From Clostridium sp. (GTDB lineage Bacteria > Bacillota > Clostridia > Lachnospirales > Lachnospiraceae): 6,334 nucleotides of DNA. The position numbers and the translations under genes were made by a program. The stretch is taken from positions 1-6,334 of the forward strand of contig SFNH01000105.1 of NCBI GenBank assembly GCA_004554205.1. Direction: 5' to 3'. The notes under the pieces are model-generated. The model searched no databases. It was not told the origin of the DNA and saw only the letters and a list, made by a program, of their open reading frames with translations. Shown piece after piece: positions 1 to 5,774 of this stretch; the first letter of the stretch is position 1, and each line of letters starts with the position of its first letter.

Positions 1-91
1 AAAATTGCCTCCGGCAATGGGATTTTTGCCTGTTTCCGCCATGTTTTCTTACGGTCAGCGCAGTAAATGCGCAGACCTACTGAACAGTTAC
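1..91 (+). repeat. Truncated copy of a dispersed palindromic repeat (copy 1)
   Basis: These 91 bases align without gaps to 3212-3302, with six mismatches, five of them at positions 33-42. The copy keeps the ATTGCC/GGCAAT mini-hairpin (4-18), the GGTC-A-GCGCA / TGCGC-A-GACC hairpin (53-77) and the end motif TACTGAACAGTTAC (78-91). About 42 bases of its left end lie outside the window. It has the same orientation as copy 2, and the two copies bracket the sugar-binding protein and MATE genes. It lies just beyond the terminator of the sugar-binding protein gene. A trace of the end module, CAGTTACGCG, recurs at 149-158. Confidence 0.85.
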
Positions 92-102
92 CTCGTTCAC
101 TT

Positions 103-134
103 AAAAAGAGGGCAGGTGATCGTCACCCACCCTC
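103..134 (-). terminator. Rho-independent terminator of the sugar-binding protein gene
   Basis: Read on the minus strand, a 12-bp stem (GAGGGTGGGTGA with TCACCTGCCCTC, two G-U pairs, loop CGA, 108-134) is followed directly by five T residues (103-107). It sits about 37 bases past the stop codon of the gene at 172-1572. Such a strong signal suggests this gene is transcribed alone, or that only a fraction of transcripts continue to genes left of the window. Confidence 0.85.
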
Positions 135-171
135 CTGTATAACTCTCTCAGTTACGCGGTTCCTTTTAAGA

Positions 172-1572
172 TCAACCCTCCGGGGTCGGATTTGCCTTCT
201 CGGCTGCCCATCCGTCCACGAACGCGCTCTTAACGCCGTCCCAGCCTGCGGTGCCCTGTGCGTACTCAAGCAGCGCGGCGCCGAGATTGTTCTTGTAGGT
301 CTGGCTCGGCATGGTGGTGAATGCCCAGCTCACAGCAATCTTTCCGTCTGCCGCATATGCCAGGATTGATTTTGCCAGCGGGTTCTCCGGGCCCTCGCCC
401 TCGCCGAAGGAGGTGAACGGGGAGGTCAGACCAAGGTCTTTTACCATGTAGTTCTTGCCCTTCTCGGTAGTCAAAAGCCAGCTTACAAACTGAAGCGTCG
501 CCTTCTGATCCGCTTCCGGAGCCTTGCTGTTTACGCACCAGTAGTTCTCAGTACCTGCGCACACTCCCTGCTTTGCCTCGTCACCGACGCCGGTGTAGAT
601 CGGCAGGAAGGTCACGTCGTCCGCGCTCATATCCGGGTTGTTGCTGGTGATCTGTCCCCAGCCCCAGTCGCCGTTCTGCACGAAAGCAACCTCGCCCAGC
701 GCGAACTCAGCCATGGAATCCTCAACGGTCTTGCTCGAGAGCAGAGCCGGTGCGGTGCAGGAGTTGTTGATGTATAAGTCAAATACATTTTTATAGTTGT
801 CAAGGTAGGTGCCGTCGATCTTCTCCGCATCGGTCACACCCTTGTCCTGATACTCAAAGTACAGAGGCAGGTTCGCGAGATGGGTCTGCCATCTCCAGTC
901 CTCGCCCGGCGCGAAGGAGGTGGATGCGAACGCGCCCAGGATGCCGAGGTCATCCTTCTTTGCCTGGATATCCTCCGCTACCTCTTTGAGCTTCGCGAAG
1001 GAATTGATCTCGGAGATATCCTTGATCTTCGCCCCATCTAAAGCGCAGTAATCGCTGATGATCTTCTTGTTGGTGATGATGCCGTAGCCCTCGATCGCAT
1101 ACGGGATGCCGTACACGCCGTCGCCGTCTGTGATCGCGAGGGACTTATCGCTTAACAGCTCATAGAACTCGGTGTCCTTAAGATTCAGGCAGTAGTCCTT
1201 CCAGGACTGATAGCCGACCGGGCCGTTGATCTGGAACAGGGTCGGAGCATCGGTCTTTGCGATCTCAGACTTTAAGGTCTGCTCATATGTACCGCTCGCC
1301 GCAGTGACAACCGTGGCCGGAATTCCGGTCTCCTTAGTAAACTCCGCAACGATCTCCTCCCACTTCTCCGCGGTCTCGGGCTTGAAGTTTAAGAAGTAAA
1401 CCTTGCCCGCGCCATCGGCTGCCTGCGCCGCTGCCGGAGCCGCCTCGCTCTTTGCCGGCTCTGCGCCGCCTCCCGCAGTGGTGTTAGCAGTGGAGCCGCC
1501 TCCGCAGCCGACCATCGAGAGCGCCGTTACTGCCGCCAGCCCCAGTGCTGCCAAACGTCTTGCTTTTTTCAT
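172..1572 (-). CDS. ABC transporter substrate-binding lipoprotein, family 1 (carbohydrate)
   Basis: This 466-residue protein is an extracellular solute-binding lipoprotein that would deliver a sugar or oligosaccharide to an ABC importer. The signal peptide MKKARRLAALGLAAVTALSM ends in a lipobox with Cys23 (MVGC). A flexible Gly/Ala/Ser/Glu linker follows (about 24-56), then the binding domain from KVYFLNF onward. Recognisable family features are KWEEIVAEFTKETGI, TLFQINGP, GIPYAIEGYGIITNKKI, AFVQNGDWGW and the C-terminal FVDGWAAEK. The length is normal. Two ATG codons are adjacent (1575 and 1572); I chose the second because AAGGGAG lies 7 bases upstream of it. A 40-codon upstream extension is rejected because it runs through the promoter and operator. 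No permease or ATPase gene is adjacent in the window, and a terminator follows. The substrate cannot be told from the sequence. Confidence 0.93.
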   Translation of the reverse strand: MKKARRLAALGLAAVTALSMVGCGGGSTANTTAGGGAEPAKSEAAPAAAQAADGAGKVYFLNFKPETAEKWEEIVAEFTKETGIPATVVTAASGTYEQTLKSEIAKTDAPTLFQINGPVGYQSWKDYCLNLKDTEFYELLSDKSLAITDGDGVYGIPYAIEGYGIITNKKIISDYCALDGAKIKDISEINSFAKLKEVAEDIQAKKDDLGILGAFASTSFAPGEDWRWQTHLANLPLYFEYQDKGVTDAEKIDGTYLDNYKNVFDLYINNSCTAPALLSSKTVEDSMAEFALGEVAFVQNGDWGWGQITSNNPDMSADDVTFLPIYTGVGDEAKQGVCAGTENYWCVNSKAPEADQKATLQFVSWLLTTEKGKNYMVKDLGLTSPFTSFGEGEGPENPLAKSILAYAADGKIAVSWAFTTMPSQTYKNNLGAALLEYAQGTAGWDGVKSAFVDGWAAEKANPTPEG

Positions 1573-1614
1573 CATGATTCTCCCTTCCGGCGATAACGCC
1601 TGTGTCTTGTTTTT

Positions 1615-1640
1615 TGGAAACGTTTTCGGTAACGTTTCCA
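1615..1640 (-). promoter_or_regulatory. LacI/CcpA-type palindromic operator
   Basis: This is a perfect inverted repeat, TGGAAACGTT-N6-AACGTTTCCA. Each arm holds an AACGTT core with a central CG, typical of LacI-family and cre-like operators, and the two CG centres are 12 bp apart. It lies just downstream of the predicted transcription start (about 1646) and 43 bases before the start codon, so a bound repressor would block initiation or early elongation. The match to the cre consensus is imperfect. A dedicated LacI-family sugar repressor is as likely as CcpA; its gene is not in the window. Confidence 0.75.
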
Positions 1641-1649
1641 ACCCATGTT

Positions 1650-1668
1650 CCCAATATAGCATATTGGG
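1650..1668 (-). promoter_or_regulatory. Second palindrome overlapping the -10 box
   Basis: CCCAATAT-AGC-ATATTGGG is a perfect 8-bp inverted repeat whose right part covers the predicted -10 hexamer (1653-1658) of the sugar-binding protein promoter. Its sequence is unrelated to the AACGTT palindrome downstream, so a different regulator may bind it. A chance AT-rich palindrome around a -10 box cannot be excluded. Confidence 0.45.
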
Positions 1669-1681
1669 TAAAAAATTGCAA
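1653..1681 (-). promoter_or_regulatory. Sigma-A promoter of the sugar-binding protein gene
   Basis: On the minus strand, -35 TTGCAA (1676-1681) and -10 TATATT (1653-1658) are separated by exactly 17 bases. The predicted start is near 1646, giving a leader of about 70 bases that contains the AACGTT operator. The promoter lies between the MATE stop codon and this gene, so the two genes need not be cotranscribed. Confidence 0.7.
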
Positions 1682-1753
1682 GGCTTTTCCACTGCAAGTC
1701 ATATATTTTATCCAATACTTACAATTTATTGATCAGATTTTTGTGCACTTTTG

Positions 1754-3136
1754 CTATCTCATATCTGTTTGAATCTCAGGCGTCACCATCAGCTTCCACA
1801 CATACACCGCGGTATAGGCCGCCATGATCCCCGAGACTGCGGGCGCCACCGTACCGATGACACCAAGGTTTTGCGGCGCGAACCGGCACACCAGATAAAT
1901 GAGGGGCATGCGCAGCGCGAGCGCGCCGAAGCAGCAGCTTAACATGGTAAAGATCGTCTTCCCGCGCCCATTTAAGTAGCCGTTCATCGAAAATACGAGC
2001 AGCACGCACAGATAGTCAAAGCTGCAGGTGCGGAAAAAGGGAATCCCGGCTTCAATCACGGAAATGTCCGCGGAAAACGCTCCGATCATCGTTTCCGGCG
2101 AGAGCTGCGCCCACAAAAAGAACGCGAGGGAAAAAGGCGCCGCCGAAAGAATCCCCACAAGGAGCGCCCGGTTCATCCGGTCATATTTTTTCGCTCCGTA
2201 ATTCTGCGCCACGATGGACGCTAAGGCGCTTGCAACGGAGGTGGCTGGCAGCATGGCGAACACATCGTATTTGCTCGCAATCCCCACCGCGGAGGAGGCG
2301 GCCACGCCGACCGCGTTTGTCACGGAGGTCAGATAGAGGAAGGAGAGGCGCACCATGCACTCCTGAAGTGAGATTGGAATCCCTATGCGCATCAGCTCCC
2401 GCACCTTCTCTTTCTGCATCCGGAAATTGGAGAGGCTGAAGCGGAAAATAAAATCGCGCCTGTTTAAGTATGCCATGGCGCAGACCATGGAAAAGCCCTG
2501 GGATACGATTGTCGCCAGAGCCGTGCCGGCAACTCCCAGATGAAAGTATTTCACAAGGATCACATCGCCCACAATGTTCATGCAGCCGGCGATCGCAACG
2601 AACAGAAGCGGGCTTTTAGAATCTCCATACCCGCGGAGCACCGCGCTGATGGCGTTATAGACGCAGATGAACACCACGCCGCACGCACAGACTCTGACAT
2701 ATTTCTGTGCCGGCTCAAACGCTTCCGGCGGAGTCTTAAGAAGGCGCAGCACCGGGCCGGAAAAGGCAAACAGAAGGAGTGACAGAAGGACTCCCGCGAC
2801 CGCAAACAGGCACAGACCGGTGCCGATCGTCCGCTTCACCTCATCCATGCGCTTCTGCCCTACATAATTTCCCACCAGCACCGTACTTCCGAGCGTGAGG
2901 CCTGTGATGATGCTTGTGATGATCTGCGTCACCTGGGTTCCCGTTGCCACCGCCGCGACCGCGTTCCTGCCGCAGTAGCGCCCCACCACCCACAGATCCG
3001 CCGCGCCGTAAAGCGCCTGGATCAGATTCGCCAGAAGGAACGGAATAGCAAATACGATCACCGTGCGGATGATATTTCCCTCTGTCAGATCATTCTTCTC
3101 TCCGGTTTTTGTATGTAAGTTCGCTTCTCTTTTCAT
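1754..3136 (-). CDS. MATE family efflux transporter
   Basis: This 460-residue inner-membrane antiporter of the MATE (NorM/DinF-like) family is expected to export cationic or other drugs in exchange for Na+ or H+. The hydrophobicity pattern fits about 12 membrane segments in two halves. The first half has LTEGNIIRTVIVFAIPFLL, LYGAADLWVVGRYCG, VGNYVGQKRMDEV (about 88-100), and the hallmark LRGYGDSKSPLLF...NIVGDVILV (167-195). The second half has the equivalent IVAQNYGAKKYDRMNR (308-323) and GYLNGRGKT (386-393). The length is usual for the family and it appears intact. I chose the start at 3136 (MKREANLH); its ribosome site is weak (AGGTG, 11 bases upstream). An in-frame extension to 3253 is rejected because it is made of repeat DNA. 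The substrate is unknown. Confidence 0.93.
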   Translation of the reverse strand: MKREANLHTKTGEKNDLTEGNIIRTVIVFAIPFLLANLIQALYGAADLWVVGRYCGRNAVAAVATGTQVTQIITSIITGLTLGSTVLVGNYVGQKRMDEVKRTIGTGLCLFAVAGVLLSLLLFAFSGPVLRLLKTPPEAFEPAQKYVRVCACGVVFICVYNAISAVLRGYGDSKSPLLFVAIAGCMNIVGDVILVKYFHLGVAGTALATIVSQGFSMVCAMAYLNRRDFIFRFSLSNFRMQKEKVRELMRIGIPISLQECMVRLSFLYLTSVTNAVGVAASSAVGIASKYDVFAMLPATSVASALASIVAQNYGAKKYDRMNRALLVGILSAAPFSLAFFLWAQLSPETMIGAFSADISVIEAGIPFFRTCSFDYLCVLLVFSMNGYLNGRGKTIFTMLSCCFGALALRMPLIYLVCRFAPQNLGVIGTVAPAVSGIMAAYTAVYVWKLMVTPEIQTDMR

Positions 3137-3169
3137 ATTCCCATGTACACCTGCTTTTTTACATTTTAC

Positions 3170-3302
3170 GCAACTGTTCACTACCTTCACAGTTACGCGC
3201 AAAAATCCACGAAAATTGCCTTCGGCAATGGGATTTTTGCCTGCAACCACCACGTTTTCTTACGGTCAGCGCAGTAAATGCGCAGACCTACTGAACAGTT
3301 AC
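3170..3302 (+). repeat. Complete copy of the dispersed palindromic repeat (copy 2, 133 bp)
   Basis: The imperfect terminal inverted repeats are GCAACTGTTCACTA (3170-3183) and TACTGAACAGTTAC (3289-3302), 12 of 14 matching when inverted. Inside are three foldable parts. One is the end module 3170-3196 (GCAACTGT with ACAGTTAC). The second is a large hairpin, 3199-3240, with outer arms GCAAAAATCC/GGATTTTTGC and inner arms ATTGCC/GGCAAT. The third is a hairpin at 3264-3288, GGTC-A-GCGCA / TGCGC-A-GACC. It shares 85 of 91 bases with copy 1. It lies between the divergent MATE and Hsp20 genes and probably within the MATE leader. It encodes no protein; it resembles a MITE or REP-like element. Confidence 0.8.
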
Positions 3303-3361
3303 CATTTTACTACAATCTGCGGGAAACAACAACTGCCCCTGCACTGCCATCTTCGTAAATA

Positions 3362-3390
3362 ATTATAATAGTTCACATATTTTTCACAAA
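3362..3390 (-). promoter_or_regulatory. Possible promoter of the MATE gene
   Basis: On the minus strand there is a perfect -10 TATAAT (3362-3367) with TTTGTG (3385-3390, 17-base spacer) or TTGTGA (16-base spacer) as a weak -35. Initiation near 3355 would give a leader of about 220 bases containing the whole 133-bp repeat. It lies only a few bases from CIRCE, so HrcA might also affect it. An alternative weak promoter at the repeat edge (TAAAAT, 3163-3168) is possible. Confidence 0.35.
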
Positions 3391-3394
3391 TAAA

Positions 3395-3421
3395 TTAGCA
3401 CTCACCTATTGACAGTGCTAA
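3395..3421 (+). promoter_or_regulatory. CIRCE element (HrcA operator)
   Basis: The sequence TTAGCACTC-N9-CAGTGCTAA matches the conserved CIRCE consensus TTAGCACTC-N9-GAGTGCTAA at 17 of 18 arm positions; only the first base of the right arm differs. CIRCE is the operator of the HrcA heat-shock repressor. Here it overlaps the -35 box of the Hsp20 promoter, the expected position for repression. Confidence 0.93.
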
Positions 3422-3437
3422 CAATGTGTGTTATAGT
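3409..3437 (+). promoter_or_regulatory. Sigma-A promoter of hsp20
   Basis: A consensus -35 TTGACA (3409-3414), a 17-base spacer and -10 TATAGT (3432-3437) predict a start near 3444 and a leader of about 64 bases. The -35 box lies inside CIRCE, so HrcA binding and RNA polymerase binding would exclude each other. Confidence 0.88.
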
Positions 3438-3465
3438 ACAGTCATAAGAAAAATCACAAATAAGC

Positions 3466-3486
3466 GCGGGGGCTTTAAGCTCCCGC
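3466..3486 (+). promoter_or_regulatory. Leader hairpin of the hsp20 mRNA
   Basis: The leader can form a 9-bp stem, GCGGGGGCT with AGCTCCCGC (one G-U pair, loop TTA), ending 6 bases before the AAGGAGG site (3493-3499). It does not pair with the ribosome site, so it is not a classic thermosensor of the ROSE or fourU type. A role in mRNA stability is an inference. Confidence 0.5.
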
Positions 3487-3507
3487 TCATAAAAGGAGGA
3501 TACGATC

Positions 3508-3951
3508 ATGTTATTTACACCTGTAAGAAGAAACTATGGTTACGATTTATTTGACGACTTTTTCAACGATTCATTCCTTGATTCCCAGGTGACCGGGCGC
3601 AGCACCACAAACCTGATGCGTACGGATATCAAGGATGACGGCACCAACTACCATCTTGAGATGGAGCTGCCGGGCTTTAAAAAGGAAGACATCAAGGCGG
3701 AATTAAAGGACGGCTACCTGACTATCTCCGCTACGCACAGCGAAAATAAGGATGAGAAGGATGCGAACGGCAAGGTCCTCCGCCAGGAGCGCTACACCGG
3801 TTCCTGCCAGAGAAGCTTCTACGTCGGCGAGGAGTTAAAGCACGAGGACATCAAGGCCGGCTTTGAGAATGGCATCTTAAAGCTCCAGTTCCCGAAGGAA
3901 GCGCCGAAGCCGGTCGAGGAAAGTCCGAAGTACATCCAGATTGAGGGCTGA
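3508..3951 (+). CDS. hsp20: Hsp20/alpha-crystallin family small heat-shock protein
   Basis: This 147-residue ATP-independent cytoplasmic chaperone of the small heat-shock family holds unfolding proteins as oligomers until Hsp70/ClpB-type machines refold them. A short N-terminal arm rich in Phe and Asp (YGYDLFDDFFNDSF, 10-23) precedes the alpha-crystallin domain (about 38-132). The domain shows MRTDIKDDG, YHLEMELPGFKKEDIKAEL, LTISA and the family signature NGILKLQFPK (121-130). The C-terminal tail carries an I-x-I motif (IQI, 143-145) used in oligomer assembly. The start has AGGAGG 8 bases upstream. Length and motifs are normal. It is a single-gene unit with its own CIRCE-controlled promoter and terminator, so induction by heat through loss of HrcA repression is expected. 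Confidence 0.97.
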   Translation: MLFTPVRRNYGYDLFDDFFNDSFLDSQVTGRSTTNLMRTDIKDDGTNYHLEMELPGFKKEDIKAELKDGYLTISATHSENKDEKDANGKVLRQERYTGSCQRSFYVGEELKHEDIKAGFENGILKLQFPKEAPKPVEESPKYIQIEG

Positions 3952-3990
3952 TCAAGACTAAAAACGCTGCGCTTTCTCAGACGCGCCATA

Positions 3991-4033
3991 ATGGGCTGCC
4001 GCAAATCCACGGCAGCCCATTTTATCTTTCTTC
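3991..4033 (+). terminator. Rho-independent terminator of hsp20
   Basis: A perfect 11-bp stem, ATGGGCTGCCG/CGGCAGCCCAT (3991-4001 with 4010-4020, 8-base loop), is followed by the T-rich tail TTTTATCTTTCTT. It lies 39 bases after the hsp20 stop. The minus-strand side lacks a T run, so it would serve the converging kinase operon only weakly. Confidence 0.88.
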
Positions 4034-4060
4034 GTAACTGTTCAGTACCCTCACAGATAC
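4034..4060 (-). repeat. Solo end module of the dispersed repeat at the 3' end of the kinase gene
   Basis: This 27-base segment matches the left-end module of copy 2 (3170-3196) at 23 of 27 positions and has the same internal pairing (GTAACTGT with ACAGATAC). No other part of the 133-bp element is present. It overlaps the last codons and TGA stop of the pyridoxamine kinase gene (stop at 4051-4053), so the module may form the end of that reading frame. Confidence 0.65.
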
Positions 4061-4893
4061 CTTTCTTCCATTATTTCCCAATACTGTTCAATCGGGATTC
4101 CCTTATGCTCTCCGCGACAGCTTTCATTTTTTCTGATCAGCTTTGTGAGGACGCAAACCGCCCTCTCGACCGCCTTTTTGAGCGGGTTTCCCGCTAACAA
4201 TTCCCCGGTCATTACGGCCGAGAAAATATCACCGCTCCCCGGCACACGGACCGGGAGATACTCGTACGGCGCCTCAAAATACTCCTTCTCCAAGTGGTCA
4301 TAGCCGCAGACAAGATGACATCTGCTGTCCACCTCAAAGGCGCTCGTGATCACCACGGACTTTTCGGAGACTGCCCGCAGCCCGTCCACCAGCTCACGGA
4401 GTTCTTTTTTCGTTCCCGCCTCACTTCCCGGACGGATTCCGGTGAGGAAGGAGGCCTCGGTGATATTCGGCACCATCACATCGGAATAGGCGGTCAGCAT
4501 CCGCATCGCCGCCACGCGCTCCTCTCCAATCCCATTGTACAGCTTTCCTCCGTCCGCCATGATCGGATCCACGATCACAAGGCGCTTTTTATCACGGCTG
4601 CGGCTCTTGATATATTCCCCGATCAGCTCCACCTGCCCCCCGGACAATACAAAGCCGGTGCAGATGCAGTCCGGGTCGAGCCCGAGCTCGTCCCACACTT
4701 TTATGGTGTCCCGCATATAGTCCGTCATGTCCTGAATCCGGAATTTCCCGAAATCCAGCGTGTTGGAGATCACCGCCGTCGGGAGCTGGCAGATGTCGTG
4801 TCCCATCCGCGATAAAATGGGCGCCATCGCCGCAAGCGCTACCTTTCCGTAGCCCGGAAGATCATTGATCAGCACGATCCGTTTTTTGTCCAT
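4051..4893 (-). CDS. Pyridoxamine/pyridoxal kinase (PdxK/PdxY-like, ribokinase superfamily)
   Basis: This 280-residue cytoplasmic kinase is expected to phosphorylate pyridoxamine, pyridoxal or pyridoxine with ATP in the vitamin B6 salvage route to PLP. The N-terminal INDLPGYGKVALAAM (9-23) and LPTAVISNT (37-45) fit the pyridoxamine-kinase type of Clostridia. VDPIMADGGKLY (108-119) and VPNITEASFLTG (141-152) are shared by pyridoxal kinases. VPGSGDIF (217-224) is the ribokinase-type anion hole, with Asp222 as the likely catalytic base. I chose the start at 4893 because GGAGGAG lies about 9-11 bases upstream and the conserved sheet begins at once; an extension to 5016 overlaps the acylphosphatase gene. 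It is the third gene of the phosphatase operon, and its end overlaps a repeat module. The B6 vitamer preference is uncertain. Confidence 0.9.
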   Translation of the reverse strand: MDKKRIVLINDLPGYGKVALAAMAPILSRMGHDICQLPTAVISNTLDFGKFRIQDMTDYMRDTIKVWDELGLDPDCICTGFVLSGGQVELIGEYIKSRSRDKKRLVIVDPIMADGGKLYNGIGEERVAAMRMLTAYSDVMVPNITEASFLTGIRPGSEAGTKKELRELVDGLRAVSEKSVVITSAFEVDSRCHLVCGYDHLEKEYFEAPYEYLPVRVPGSGDIFSAVMTGELLAGNPLKKAVERAVCVLTKLIRKNESCRGEHKGIPIEQYWEIMEERYL

Positions 4894-4918
4894 TCTGCAT
4901 TTCTCCTCCACTTCATAC

Positions 4919-5188
4919 CTAACCGACAATCTGAAACCCCAACTCCTCGATACACGGGATATCCGTGCTGTCAATGAAGTCAATCTCAATATAATTCTGC
5001 CGGGCAAGCTGCTCAAGCATATAATTTATTGCGCTCTCCGCCCCCTGAACCTCCATCTCCACCCGGTCGTCCCGGAGATTTTTGACCCACCCGGTGAGAG
5101 AAAGCCCGCGGGCAAAATAGCACGCGCGATAGCGGAATCCCACGCCCTGCACCCTTCCTGAAAAATAGATGTGTCTCCTCACCATCAT
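4919..5188 (-). CDS. acyP: Acylphosphatase
   Basis: This 89-residue protein is expected to hydrolyse carboxyl-phosphate bonds such as acetyl phosphate, carbamoyl phosphate or 1,3-bisphosphoglycerate. The signature GRVQGVGFR (11-19) supplies the phosphate-binding loop and catalytic Arg19, and GWVKNLRDD (33-41) supplies catalytic Asn37; the length is standard. Two ATG codons are adjacent (5188 and 5185). The first forms a 4-bp ATGA overlap with the stop of the phosphatase gene upstream, and GAGGAG lies 5 bases before it, so translational coupling is likely. It sits 25 bases before the kinase gene. Confidence 0.95.
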   Translation of the reverse strand: MMVRRHIYFSGRVQGVGFRYRACYFARGLSLTGWVKNLRDDRVEMEVQGAESAINYMLEQLARQNYIEIDFIDSTDIPCIEELGFQIVG

Positions 5189-5646
5189 CCAATCTCCTCT
5201 TTAATCTTCCTCAAAAGGCCCGCGCAGCCCGCCGTCACGTCACGGTAGGTCGCGTCAAAATCGCCCGTGTACCACGGGTCCGCCACGTCGCGCTCCTCTC
5301 CCGCAAACGCAAGCAGCTTATACACCTTCCCCTCCGGGTCGCCGCCCAGAATGCGAAGCATATTGCGGATATTCCAACCGTCCATGCCGATCAGATAATC
5401 ATAATTCTCATAATTCTCCCGCTTTAGCTGCACCGCCGCGCGGTCCGTCATGGGGATGCCCTCCCTGCCAAGCTTGTCCCTTGTCCCTCGATGGACAGGA
5501 TTCCCAATCTCCTCTGTGCTCGTCGCGGCGGAGGCGATAAAAAAGCGCTCCGCCAGACCCTCTCTCCTTACCATGTCTTTCATCACGAACTCTGCCATCG
5601 GCGAGCGGCAGATGTTGCCGTGGCAGATAAATAGTACTTTTATCAT
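5185..5646 (-). CDS. Low-molecular-weight protein-tyrosine phosphatase
   Basis: This 153-residue cytoplasmic phosphatase acts through a cysteinyl-phosphate intermediate on phosphotyrosine or phosphoarginine proteins. The P-loop CHGNICRS (8-15) has nucleophile Cys8 and Arg14 in the CX5R motif. The DPWY motif (123-126) supplies the general acid Asp123, and TGDFDATYRDV completes the family C-terminus. I chose the start at 5646; AGGAG lies 12 bases upstream, slightly far, and the conserved strand IKVLFICHGN begins directly. A 38-codon extension is rejected because it runs through repeat-like DNA. It is the first gene of a three-gene operon with acylphosphatase and pyridoxamine kinase. I found no convincing promoter upstream, where the DNA looks like a mobile-element edge. 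The protein substrate is unknown. Confidence 0.94.
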   Translation of the reverse strand: MIKVLFICHGNICRSPMAEFVMKDMVRREGLAERFFIASAATSTEEIGNPVHRGTRDKLGREGIPMTDRAAVQLKRENYENYDYLIGMDGWNIRNMLRILGGDPEGKVYKLLAFAGEERDVADPWYTGDFDATYRDVTAGCAGLLRKIKEEIG

Positions 5647-5693
5647 AGTAATTGATTGCTCCTTTTTGCCCGGAAATGCTCTGTTTTGCGAGG

Positions 5694-5710
5694 ATTTTCG
5701 TGGATTTTTG
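5694..5710 (-). repeat. 17-bp fragment of the dispersed repeat upstream of the phosphatase gene
   Basis: On the minus strand, CAAAAATCCACGAAAAT is identical to 3200-3216 of copy 2, covering the outer arm of its large hairpin. The flanks match only faintly. It may be a decayed copy of the element or a shared short module. Confidence 0.5.
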
Positions 5711-5733
5711 AAATGTGTTCTTAGTCTGCCATC

Positions 5734-5763
5734 TTGGCAAAATACGGCAAGATGGAGCAAGTT
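5734..5763 (+). repeat. Three tandem 10-bp iteron-like repeats
   Basis: Three adjacent 10-mers, TTGGCAAAAT, ACGGCAAGAT and GGAGCAAGTT, share the core GCAA at an exact 10-bp period, one helical turn. Overlapping them is an inverted repeat, CCATCTTG (5729-5736) with CAAGATGG (5748-5755). Same-face tandem sites suggest a DNA-binding protein such as an integrase arm-site binder or a regulator. The function is inferred. Confidence 0.5.
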
Positions 5764-5774
5764 GTTACTGCCTG

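Noticed and set aside
1403..1732. A 109-codon plus-strand frame over the start of the sugar-binding protein gene
   Set aside because: It is antisense to the signal peptide and linker of a well supported gene; its Ala/Pro richness mirrors the Gly/Ala linker.
3137..3253. N-terminal extension of the MATE protein by 39 codons
   Set aside because: The added codons are translated repeat DNA, and MATE proteins normally begin close to the LTEG segment.
3170..3302. CRISPR repeat or insertion sequence
   Set aside because: There is no regularly spaced array, and no transposase is encoded. The copies are about 3.2 kb apart, which fits a dispersed non-coding repeat.
3991..4020. The hsp20 terminator acting equally for the converging kinase operon
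   Set aside because: On the minus strand the stem is followed by TATGGCGCG with no T run, so efficient intrinsic termination in that direction is unlikely.
4894..5016. N-terminal extension of the kinase by 41 codons
   Set aside because: It would overlap the acylphosphatase gene by about 98 bases, and a good ribosome site precedes the ATG at 4893, where the conserved fold begins.
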